From contig JAIRXT010000197.1 in NCBI GenBank assembly GCA_031268125.1, positions 1 to 7,399 on the forward strand: a stretch of 7,399 nt of DNA. The letters run 5' to 3'. The position numbers were made by a program, and so were the translations under genes. This document shows, in pieces, positions 1 to 5,538 of the stretch. The notes beneath the pieces were generated by a model. The model was not told the origin of the DNA, ran no database searches, and saw only the letters and a program-made list of their open reading frames with translations. Position 1 is the stretch's first letter. Every line of letters begins with the position of its first letter. The DNA is from Treponema sp. GTDB taxonomy: Bacteria; Spirochaetota; Spirochaetia; Treponematales; Breznakiellaceae.

Positions 1-135
1 AAAGTTGCCGCCAGGGAAGGTTCCTCCTACCTGCTTCCTCTGGGAATCACGATAGGGGCGGTCCTAAGCTGCTACGGCGCCATCTTTATCGGCAGCCATG
101 TAAAGGAACTTTCGGAACGTTTCGGCCTGCGCTAG
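1..135 (+). CDS. C-terminal end of an unidentified membrane protein (partial)
   Basis: An open frame runs from the first base of the window to TAG at 133-135 and gives the last 44 residues of a protein. The stretch YLLPLGITIGAVLSCYGAIF is hydrophobic and long enough to be one membrane-spanning helix. It is followed by a short polar tail with charged residues (KELSERFGLR), as expected for a cytoplasmic C-terminus. The start and most of the gene lie outside the window, so the family cannot be named. Coding is supported by the unbroken frame, the plausible amino-acid composition and the same strand and GC-rich codon style as the next gene. The 57-base gap to the phosphorylase contains a promoter-like sequence, so the two genes need not be one operon. 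Confidence 0.6.
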   Translation, partial: KVAAREGSSYLLPLGITIGAVLSCYGAIFIGSHVKELSERFGLR

Positions 136-157
136 TCTTTACTGTGCTGTTTACTCG

Positions 158-186
158 TTGACATACGGTTTCGGCAAGCATAAGCT
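158..186 (+). promoter_or_regulatory. Candidate sigma-70 promoter for the glucan phosphorylase gene
   Basis: A perfect -35 hexamer TTGACA lies at 158-163. Exactly 17 bases later, at 181-186, is TAAGCT, which matches the -10 consensus at only three of six positions, including the first two and the last. The expected transcription start is within a base or two of the ATG at 193, so the mRNA would have almost no 5' leader. This fits the lack of a clear Shine-Dalgarno sequence before that ATG. The -35 match is seen directly; promoter activity is inferred. Confidence 0.45.
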
Positions 187-192
187 GGAATT

Positions 193-2733
193 ATGATCAT
201 TTCTACCTATACTGTTAAGCCAAAGCTTCCCGCATCCTTAAAGCCTCTGGAGGAGATTGCCCGCAATCTCTGGCTTTCGTGGAACTATGACGCTGTTCAG
301 CTTTTTATCAGGCTGGACTATGATGCCTGGCTGAAATCTCAGCAGAGTCCCATCAAAACCCTGGGAATGGTAAGTCCGGAACGGCTTATCCAGGCGGCTA
401 AAGACGATTCCTTCCTGGCAGTCCTTAAGGATGTTTATGAACGGTTCCAGCGGTATAAGAAAGGGGATACCTGGTACCGGGGCAGTAAAAAGGAGATGGT
501 GGCCTACTTTTCCATGGAATACGGCATGGACATATCTTTGCCCATCTATTCCGGGGGTCTGGGGATCCTTTCGGGGGACCACATGAAGACTTCCTCCGAT
601 ATGGGGCTTCCCCTGGTGGGGGTGGGGCTTCTCTACCGGCAGGGCTATTTTAAGCAGGTCCTTAATGCCGACGGTTTTCAACAGGAAAGTTACCCGGAAA
701 ACGACTGGTACAACATGCCGGTAGAACGGCGGGTTGATAAGGACGGCAACCCTATCAAAATAACCGTAGACATGGCGGGCCGCCAGGCAGTGGCCCAGGT
801 CTGGGAGGTTAAGGTAGGCCGTTCCTCCCTGTTCCTTTTGGACACCAACATCGAGGAGAATCCTGCGGATATCCGGAATGTTACCGCTGCCCTTTACGGC
901 GGAGACAAGGAAACCCGGATACAGCAGGAAATTCTGCTGGGGATAGGGGGCATCCGGGCACTGCGGGCCTTGGGCATTAACCCTGTCGCCACCCACATGA
1001 ATGAAGGCCACGCGGCTTTTATGGGGCTGGAGCGGATCCGGGAGGTGATGGTAGAAAAGGGGCTGAACTTTGCGGAAGCCCGGGAGGCGGTGTGGCCTAC
1101 CAACATCTTTACCACCCATACCCCGGTTCCCGCGGGGAACGAGCGTTTTGACATTGCTCTGATGGACAAGTATATGCGTTCCTGGCCCCAGATTCTGGGT
1201 ATCTCCTGGAAGGAATTCCTGGCCCTGGGCCGGGAGAATTCCGGCGATGACCGGGAAACCTTCTGCATGACCGTGCTGGCCCTTAAGCTGGCGGCCTACG
1301 CCAACGGTGTTGCCAGGCTTCACGGGGAGGTTTCCCGGGTGATGTGGCGGGGTCTGTGGCCGGGGCTTCCCCTGGACGAGGTACCCATTGACCACGTAAC
1401 CAACGGGGTTCACCCCCGCACCTGGGTATCCAGCGGCATGGTGGACCTGCTGGACCGTTACTTTGGCCCCCATTTTGAAGAAGAACCCACGGATTTGGCC
1501 ATTTGGGACCGGATGGACCGGATTTCCGATGAGGAACTCTGGCGTACCCACGAGCGCCGCCGGGAACGGCTGGTGGCCTTTGTGCGGGAGCGGATCCGCC
1601 GGCGGATAGACCGGACCGGATCGGAGCGGCACTATGCCGGACAGGCGGAAGACGCCCTTTCCCCCTACGCCCTAACCCTCTGTTTTGCCCGGCGTTTTGC
1701 CACCTACAAGCGGGGGAATCTGCTGCTGCGGGACCCGGAACGGCTGCTACGGCTGGTAAAAGACAATGAGCGGCCCGTGCAGCTTATCTTTGCCGGCAAA
1801 GCCCACCCCCACGACATGCCCGGCAAGGACCTGATCCGGGAAATTATCCACTTTGCAGAAAAGTACGATGTTACCAGCCGTATTGTCTTTGTGGAAAACT
1901 ACGACATGACCGTGGCCCGCTACCTTACTTCCGGGGGGGATGTATGGCTTAATACCCCCCGGCGGCCTATGGAGGCCAGCGGTACCAGCGGCATGAAGGC
2001 TTCCATGAACGGGGTCCTTAACTGTTCCATCCTGGACGGCTGGTGGGACGAGGCCTACAACGCCGATGTAGGCTGGGCTATCGGCCAGGGCGAACTGTAC
2101 AGCGATGAAAAACTCCAGGACGATGTGGAAAGCAAGGCCCTGTACGACCTTTTGGAGCGGGAAATTGTGCCCCTGTTCTATCAGCGGGGCAGGGACGGCC
2201 TTCCCCGGGAATGGATCAAGATGATGAAGAACTGCATGAAGCAGATCGGCCATTCCATGTCTAGCCACCGGATGCTGATGGACTATTCCAACAAGTTCTA
2301 TCTGCCGGCCCTAAAAAATTACCGCAGGATCATAAAGGACGATTATGCGGAAGCCAAGTCCCTGGCGGCCTACTTTGATAAGCTGTCCCAGGCATGGGAC
2401 GCCCTTAAAATCATCAAGATCGAGTCCAACGTTAAGCCGGTAATGCAGCGGGGGGATTCCCTTACGGTAACCGCCTCCATCGATCTGGGGATTCTGGGGC
2501 CCGGGGAACTCAAGGTGGAGCTTTATCACGGGTCGGTCTCGAACCAGAGCCCCGATATAGAAAACGCCCGCTATATCGAGATGAAACATATCGGCCACGA
2601 GGGGAATGTGAATATATTCCAGATAAAGGTCGAATGTGAGGATACAGGCATGCAGGGCCATACGGTCCGCATCATGCCTAAACACGAGGCCCTGGTACAC
2701 CCCTACCGGACCGGACTTATCAAATGGGCATAA
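193..2733 (+). CDS. glgP: Alpha-1,4-glucan (glycogen/maltodextrin) phosphorylase, GT35, DUF3417-type
   Basis: This 846-residue cytoplasmic enzyme removes glucose from the ends of alpha-1,4-glucans with phosphate, giving glucose-1-phosphate, using pyridoxal phosphate (PLP). Residues of about 10-125 match the N-terminal DUF3417 domain of the bacterial/archaeal phosphorylase subgroup, beginning LKPLEEIARNLWLSWNYD. The glycosyltransferase core follows: SMEYG and SGGLGILSGDH near residue 110, THMNEGHAAF with NEGH at 270-273, TTHTPVPAGNERF, TNGVHPRTW, FARRFATYKRGNLLLRD and FAGKAHPHD. The PLP motif EASGTSGMK ends at Lys602, the expected Schiff-base lysine. A C-terminal beta-rich part (after about residue 735, LGILGPGELKVELYHG) is also typical of this subgroup, and the length is normal. 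The ATG at 193 fits the usual N-terminus of the family, although only a weak GGAA precedes it, two bases away. No key residue is missing. A strong terminator follows, so it is probably transcribed alone. Confidence 0.95.
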   Translation: MIISTYTVKPKLPASLKPLEEIARNLWLSWNYDAVQLFIRLDYDAWLKSQQSPIKTLGMVSPERLIQAAKDDSFLAVLKDVYERFQRYKKGDTWYRGSKKEMVAYFSMEYGMDISLPIYSGGLGILSGDHMKTSSDMGLPLVGVGLLYRQGYFKQVLNADGFQQESYPENDWYNMPVERRVDKDGNPIKITVDMAGRQAVAQVWEVKVGRSSLFLLDTNIEENPADIRNVTAALYGGDKETRIQQEILLGIGGIRALRALGINPVATHMNEGHAAFMGLERIREVMVEKGLNFAEAREAVWPTNIFTTHTPVPAGNERFDIALMDKYMRSWPQILGISWKEFLALGRENSGDDRETFCMTVLALKLAAYANGVARLHGEVSRVMWRGLWPGLPLDEVPIDHVTNGVHPRTWVSSGMVDLLDRYFGPHFEEEPTDLAIWDRMDRISDEELWRTHERRRERLVAFVRERIRRRIDRTGSERHYAGQAEDALSPYALTLCFARRFATYKRGNLLLRDPERLLRLVKDNERPVQLIFAGKAHPHDMPGKDLIREIIHFAEKYDVTSRIVFVENYDMTVARYLTSGGDVWLNTPRRPMEASGTSGMKASMNGVLNCSILDGWWDEAYNADVGWAIGQGELYSDEKLQDDVESKALYDLLEREIVPLFYQRGRDGLPREWIKMMKNCMKQIGHSMSSHRMLMDYSNKFYLPALKNYRRIIKDDYAEAKSLAAYFDKLSQAWDALKIIKIESNVKPVMQRGDSLTVTASIDLGILGPGELKVELYHGSVSNQSPDIENARYIEMKHIGHEGNVNIFQIKVECEDTGMQGHTVRIMPKHEALVHPYRTGLIKWA

Positions 2734-2755
2734 GTAAGAACCCGTAACGTGCTGC

Positions 2756-2788
2756 GGGCCCGGCCGTTGGCCGGGCTCCCTTATTTTT
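2756..2788 (+). terminator. Rho-independent terminator after the phosphorylase gene
   Basis: The arms GCCCGGCC (2758-2765) and GGCCGGGC (2769-2776) pair perfectly around a 3-base loop. A G-U and a G-C pair extend the stem outward to 2756 and 2778. The T-rich tract TTATTTTT follows at 2781-2788. It starts 22 bases after the phosphorylase stop codon, a classic intrinsic terminator position. Confidence 0.85.
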
Positions 2789-2802
2789 GCGCCCCGGCGC
2801 AA
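2787..2802 (+). other. Short GC hairpin between terminator and riboswitch
   Basis: TTGCGC (2787-2792) pairs with GCGCAA (2797-2802) around the tetraloop CCCG, directly after the terminator T-tract. Its last two A residues (2801-2802) are also the first two bases of the P1 stem of the predicted riboswitch, so full forms of the two structures compete. It may be an accessory to the terminator or an alternative fold of the leader. Confidence 0.4.
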
Positions 2803-2843
2803 GGCAGTATCCCAGACCACACCTGCCTTATCAAAACAAGGAG
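2801..2843 (+). promoter_or_regulatory. Candidate preQ1 class I riboswitch in the queuosine transporter leader
   Basis: AAGGCAG (2801-2807) and CTGCCTT (2823-2829) form a perfect 7-bp P1 stem around a 15-base loop. The A-rich tail that follows, CAAAACAAGG at 2832-2841, equals the tail of the well-studied Thermoanaerobacter tengcongensis preQ1-I aptamer as I recall it. Loop bases C2813, A2814 and G2815 can pair with the tail (G2815-C2837, C2813-G2840), forming the H-type pseudoknot. U2808 directly after the 5' P1 strand and C2822 directly before the 3' strand sit where U6 and C15 contact preQ1 in that aptamer. The pseudoknot would cover part of the Shine-Dalgarno AAGGAG (2838-2843), so preQ1 should reduce translation. 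The downstream gene is a queuosine-precursor transporter, the expected target. P1 (7 bp) and the loop (15 bases) are longer than usual, which is the main doubt. Confidence 0.72.
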
Positions 2844-2848
2844 TTATC

Positions 2849-3661
2849 ATGTCATCCCTTATCAATTCCCCGCAAGAACAGAATGCCAAGGCCCCGCAGA
2901 GTACCTTCCGGTACCTGGACCTGGTTATGGCCGCCTTTGTGGCGGTTCTAATCGTCAGCAATGTGGCTTCCTCCGCAAAAATTGTGGATCTGGGCTTTTC
3001 CCTGTTCGGCGTTTTGGGGATTCCTCCCCTGCCCCTGGCCTTTGACGGCGGCACATTGCTTTTCCCCCTGTCTTATGTATTTGCCGACATTCTTACCGAA
3101 GTTTACGGATTTCGCGCCGGCCGGCGGGTTATCTGGACCGGTTTCGCCGCCCTGGCCCTGAGCAGCGCCGTTTTCTTCCTGCTCCGGGCCCTGCCGGGGA
3201 ACGCTGAGTGGGAGGGTTACGCCGGGAGCGCCGCCTACGATGCCATCCTGGGGGGTATAAGCACCGGCGGCATCGCCCTGGCAAGCCTTTTGGGTTACTG
3301 GGTGGGGGAATTCTCCAACTCCGTGGTCCTTTCCCGGATGAAGGTGGTCATGGGGGGCAGGCGGCTCTGGATGCGGACCATCGGCTCCACCCTGGTGGGG
3401 GAGTTTCTGGACAGCCTGATTTTTGTGCTGGCGGCTTCGCTTACCGGCGTTTTTGCTTGGGAGCTTTTCCTCAGCCTGGTTTTGACCAATTATTTCCTCA
3501 AGTGCCTTATCGAGGTGATCATGACCCCGGTAACGTATCTGGCGGTACGGACCCTTAAACGCAGGGAAGGAATCGATGTTTACGACCGGGGGGAAAAGTA
3601 CAACCCCTTTAGTTTTAACGCCAGCAATTCCGAATTCAAAAAAAATGACAGTTCAACCTAA
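2849..3661 (+). CDS. yhhQ: Queuosine precursor transporter, YhhQ/VUT (DUF165) family
   Basis: This is a 270-residue integral inner-membrane protein. E. coli YhhQ imports the queuosine precursors preQ0 and preQ1 for modification of tRNA wobble position 34. Family signatures are SNVASSAKIVDLGF (residues 37-50), FDGGTLLFPLSYVFADILTEVYG (begins at F65), RRVIW (92-96) and GSTLVGEFLDSLIF (179-192). Hydrophobic helices lie at about 23-42, 68-88, 94-116, 133-153, 178-200 and 203-235. The ATG at 2849 follows AAGGAG (2838-2843) with 5-base spacing, and that Shine-Dalgarno is part of the predicted preQ1 riboswitch, which independently supports the function. The last twelve codons (from 3623, reading SNSEFKKNDSST) are encoded by the inserted MITE-like element. 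Without it the frame would read ...SFNA-AGLR and stop at 3918-3920, giving 262 residues. The membrane core is intact, so the protein is probably still functional. Confidence 0.93.
   Translation: MSSLINSPQEQNAKAPQSTFRYLDLVMAAFVAVLIVSNVASSAKIVDLGFSLFGVLGIPPLPLAFDGGTLLFPLSYVFADILTEVYGFRAGRRVIWTGFAALALSSAVFFLLRALPGNAEWEGYAGSAAYDAILGGISTGGIALASLLGYWVGEFSNSVVLSRMKVVMGGRRLWMRTIGSTLVGEFLDSLIFVLAASLTGVFAWELFLSLVLTNYFLKCLIEVIMTPVTYLAVRTLKRREGIDVYDRGEKYNPFSFNASNSEFKKNDSST
3613..3621. repeat. Left direct repeat (target-site duplication) of the inserted element
   Basis: TTTTAACGC here is repeated in the same orientation at 3896-3904. If the outermost C/G pair of the inverted repeat is counted as flank, the direct repeat is 11 bases, GTTTTAACGCC (3612-3622 and 3895-3905). 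It lies in codons 255-258 of the transporter gene. Confidence 0.75.
3622..3641 (+). repeat. Left terminal inverted repeat of the element
   Basis: CAGCAATTCCGAATTCAAAA is the exact reverse complement of 3876-3895. It contains a GAATTC palindrome. It overlaps the transporter coding frame, where it encodes most of the run SNSEFK. Confidence 0.85.
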
Positions 3662-3736
3662 AAAACCCTTGGCATAAGGTAATTCACGATGAGGAACCGG
3701 CGAAAAGAGAGGCGAAACAAGCAGAGCGGGGTCCAG

Positions 3737-3752
3737 TTTCGCGAAAGCGAAA
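3737..3752 (+). other. GAAA-tetraloop hairpin inside the element
   Basis: TTTCGC (3737-3742) pairs with GCGAAA (3747-3752) around the loop GAAA, a GNRA tetraloop, which is unusually stable in RNA. It lies just 5' of the terminator stem, so on + strand transcripts the two hairpins would be tandem. Function is unknown. Confidence 0.45.
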
Positions 3753-3756
3753 AGTG

Positions 3757-3790
3757 GAAAAAATCCGGGGCGGGGGCCCCGGATTTTTCC
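3757..3790. terminator. Bidirectional intrinsic terminator between convergent genes, carried by the element
   Basis: A 13-bp perfect stem, arms 3759-3771 and 3776-3788, closes around GGGG. Its core is ATCCGGGGC / GCCCCGGAT. The lower stem is an A-run on the 5' side and a T-run on the 3' side (TTTTT, 3784-3788). One bulged A allows a further GG:CC at the base. The A/T flanks make it a U-tailed hairpin on both strands, so it could end the transporter transcript (+) and the symporter-deacylase transcript (-). Confidence 0.8.
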
Positions 3791-3875
3791 AGCCGGCAGG
3801 AAAGCCGGGAACTTGCTTCCGGCATAGGCCATTGCCGTAGTTTTGGAACAGCCTCATCTCTTTTCGGATTTGGAA

Positions 3876-3895
3876 TTTTGAATTCGGAATTGCTG
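3876..3895 (-). repeat. Right terminal inverted repeat of the element
   Basis: TTTTGAATTCGGAATTGCTG is the exact reverse complement of 3622-3641. Just inside it, GGATTTGGAA (3867-3875 region) loosely echoes the repeat sequence. Confidence 0.85.
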
Positions 3896-3904
3896 TTTTA
3901 ACGC
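3896..3904. repeat. Right direct repeat (target-site duplication) of the inserted element
   Basis: TTTTAACGC is identical to 3613-3621, in the same orientation, and directly abuts the right terminal inverted repeat. The following bases GCC GGC CTC CGG TAG (3906-3920) are the probable displaced end of the transporter gene. Confidence 0.75.
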
Positions 3905-3908
3905 CGCC

Positions 3909-3923
3909 GGCCTCCGGTAGGCC
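3909..3923. other. Short hairpin at the displaced end of the transporter gene
   Basis: GGCCT (3909-3913) and AGGCC (3919-3923) pair around five bases, including the displaced TAG. No T-run follows on either strand, so it is not a convincing terminator alone, but it lies about 24 bases past the deacylase stop codon and may help protect or end that mRNA. Confidence 0.3.
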
Positions 3924-3946
3924 GTGATACTACAAGAATCGGTCCG

Positions 3947-5533
3947 TTAAGCTTGGCTGCGCAGTACTTCGGCATGGCGGCTGAGGATTATGCCCTGACG
4001 GTAGGCAATTTTCCCGCCGATGATGGCGTAATCCAGGCCCGTTGCCGGTTGGGCGGGGTTAAGGTAGTCCGCCTGGTCCCGGAACCGGTCCGGGTCAAAG
4101 ACAAGGATGTCTGCCCGGCAGCCCGGCCGCAGAAGGCCCCGGTCGTTAAGGCCCACCCGGCCGGCGGGCTGGGAGGTCATCTTGCGGATGGCCGTGGGGA
4201 GGTCCAGAACCTTCCGTTCCTGGACAAAGTCCCGGAGAAAGCGGGGAAAAGCGCCGTAAAGCCGGGGGTGGGGGGTCTTTGTGTCCCCGTAGAGGGCATC
4301 GGAGATAAGGGATGAATAGGGCAGCCGGGCAATGGTGTCGATGTCTTCCGCGGACATGCTCCGGTTGATAATGGCGACCTTGCCCTTTTCGCTGTGCATA
4401 AGGGCGGCCGCCATGTCCGCTTCATCCCGGAAGCCGTACTCCTGCGCACAGGCGGTAACGGACTTCCCCAGGTACTTCCGGTTTTCCTCCAGATTGACGG
4501 AACTGATGATGGTCCGGTCCCAGCCGATAGTTTGGGACAGGTTATCCCAGTTTTCCTCCCCTTCGGCCAGGAGCTTCCGCAGTTTTTCCACATTTTCGCT
4601 CTTGCCGAGTCCCGCAAGGGCCTGTTCTACCCCCGCGGCCAGGAAGGACGGGGGCAGCATCTGCATCATGGTGGAAGAACCGCAGTCGTAGGGGTAAAAA
4701 TCCACGGTAATGTCCATACCCCCAGCCCGTTCTGCTTCGATAGTTTCAATAGCCTCGTGAAGGACCCCGTGCCAGGCCTTGAGCCCCGCGGCCTTGAAGT
4801 GGCTGATTTCCAGCGGGACCTCTGCCTTTTTGGCTATCCCGATGACCTCTTTAACCGCCTTTACCAGATGTTCCGTCTCCCAGCGCATGTGGGTGCAGAG
4901 GATGCCCCGGCCCTTCATGGCGGAGGCCAGGGAGGCAATCTCGGCGGCGCTGCTGTACAGTTCCGGCACATACATAAGGCCGATAGACATGCCAAAGGCG
5001 CCGCAGTCCAGGGCTTCCCGCAGAAGATCCTGGGCCCTGCTCATCTCAGCCCTGGTGTAGGGGCCGCTGTCAAAACCTTTGGCCCCGATGCGGAGAGCCC
5101 CCATACCGGCATAAAAACCCATGTTGAGGGGCATGGACACCGATTGAAGCCGGGCCAGGTAGTCCCGGTGGCTGCGGAAACTTTCGCTTTCAAAGGAACC
5201 CAGGCAAGGGGCCAGATAATTTTGCAGGGCCTGCCGGGTGTCCGGGGCGTTGGGAACCGGCGCCATGCCGCAGTTCCCCGCAAAACAGGAGGTGATACCC
5301 TGGGAAAGTTCGATAAGCCCAAAATTCTCCCCCAGCGCTGCGGTATCGCAGTGGCGGTGCAGATCGACAAAGCCGGGGCAGACCAGGGCGCCGCCGGCGT
5401 CGATGGTCTCCCCGGGGTTTTTGTGTACCCCGGAGACAGAAATTTCCCGGATAAACCCGTCTTCAACGACAATATCACCCCGGAAAGGGGGATCGCCGCT
5501 TCCGTCTACAATAAGACCGCCGCAAAGTACCAT
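3947..5533 (-). CDS. D-aminoacylase / N-acyl-D-amino-acid deacylase family amidohydrolase
   Basis: This 528-residue metal-dependent hydrolase of the amidohydrolase superfamily has no signal peptide, so it is presumably cytoplasmic. The family removes the acyl group from N-acyl-D-amino acids or related amides. It begins with the small beta domain (LIVDGSGD..DIVVEDGFI). The barrel carries the metal motif DLHRH (His59, His61; more often HTH in relatives), GNCG (Cys88), CTHMRWE (His215), ISHFKAAG (His245, Lys247) and LISDALYGD (Asp412). The spacings 61-88 and 215-245 equal those recalled for the Alcaligenes enzyme (69-96 and 220-250). HPRLYGAFPRFL and MTSQPAGRVGLNDRGLL are also typical. The exact substrate and stereospecificity cannot be read from sequence. 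The ATG at 5533 follows GGAGGAG (5549-5543), which is embedded in the end of the symporter gene, 5 bases upstream, so translation is probably coupled. The last residues, RHAEVLRSQA, look unlike the usual family C-terminus. Confidence 0.9.
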   Translation of the reverse strand: MVLCGGLIVDGSGDPPFRGDIVVEDGFIREISVSGVHKNPGETIDAGGALVCPGFVDLHRHCDTAALGENFGLIELSQGITSCFAGNCGMAPVPNAPDTRQALQNYLAPCLGSFESESFRSHRDYLARLQSVSMPLNMGFYAGMGALRIGAKGFDSGPYTRAEMSRAQDLLREALDCGAFGMSIGLMYVPELYSSAAEIASLASAMKGRGILCTHMRWETEHLVKAVKEVIGIAKKAEVPLEISHFKAAGLKAWHGVLHEAIETIEAERAGGMDITVDFYPYDCGSSTMMQMLPPSFLAAGVEQALAGLGKSENVEKLRKLLAEGEENWDNLSQTIGWDRTIISSVNLEENRKYLGKSVTACAQEYGFRDEADMAAALMHSEKGKVAIINRSMSAEDIDTIARLPYSSLISDALYGDTKTPHPRLYGAFPRFLRDFVQERKVLDLPTAIRKMTSQPAGRVGLNDRGLLRPGCRADILVFDPDRFRDQADYLNPAQPATGLDYAIIGGKIAYRQGIILSRHAEVLRSQA

Positions 5534-5538
5534 TACAA

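Larger units (their letters stand above)
3622..3895. mobile_element. MITE-like non-autonomous transposable element
   Basis: This 274-bp element (272 bp by the alternative reading) is bounded by 20-bp perfect inverted repeats at 3622-3641 and 3876-3895. It is flanked by identical direct repeats of 9 bp, or 11 bp if the outermost C/G pair is assigned to the flank. Removing the element plus one direct-repeat copy rejoins the transporter frame cleanly, with TAG four codons later, which strongly suggests an insertion event. It has no transposase; its only ORF (3689-3901) runs through internal hairpins and does not look coding. Inside are a GAAA-loop hairpin (3737-3752), a strong bidirectional terminator (3757-3790), and further inverted pairs: GATGAGG 3688-3694 with 3852-3858, and CGAAAAGAGA 3701-3710 with 3857-3866. 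A 9-bp duplication occurs for several IS families, including the IS10 and IS50 groups of IS4, but the ends do not let me name the parent IS. Confidence 0.78.
3689..3901 (+). pseudogene. Doubtful small ORF inside the element (probably not a gene)
   Basis: A 70-codon ORF lies almost entirely inside the MITE-like element. TAAGG at 3676-3680 is a weak ribosome-site match 8 bases before its ATG. The predicted peptide begins very basic (MRNRRKERRNKQ) and ends GFGILNSELLF, which is simply the translated terminal repeat. It crosses the GAAA hairpin and the terminator stem. No family is recognised. It is listed so that a reader knows it was considered; most likely it is chance. Confidence 0.1.

Noticed and set aside
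238..1632. 464-codon open frame on the - strand opposite the phosphorylase gene
   Set aside because: It is antisense to a clear, full-length phosphorylase. Its protein has no recognisable domain and is rich in P, G and H, as expected from the GC-rich codon pattern read backwards.
2826..2841. Simple 4-bp CCTT/AAGG hairpin hiding the transporter ribosome site
   Set aside because: The longer 7-bp stem 2801-2807 / 2823-2829 with the pseudoknot explains the same bases better and fits a known riboswitch.
2311..3054. 247-codon - strand frame spanning the end of the phosphorylase and the start of the transporter
   Set aside because: It crosses a terminator, the riboswitch and two real genes on the opposite strand, and has no ribosome site or domain.
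3689..3901. 70-codon frame in the inserted element as a possible toxin or transposase remnant
   Set aside because: It runs through two hairpins and the terminal repeat, has only a weak ribosome-site match and shows no motif.
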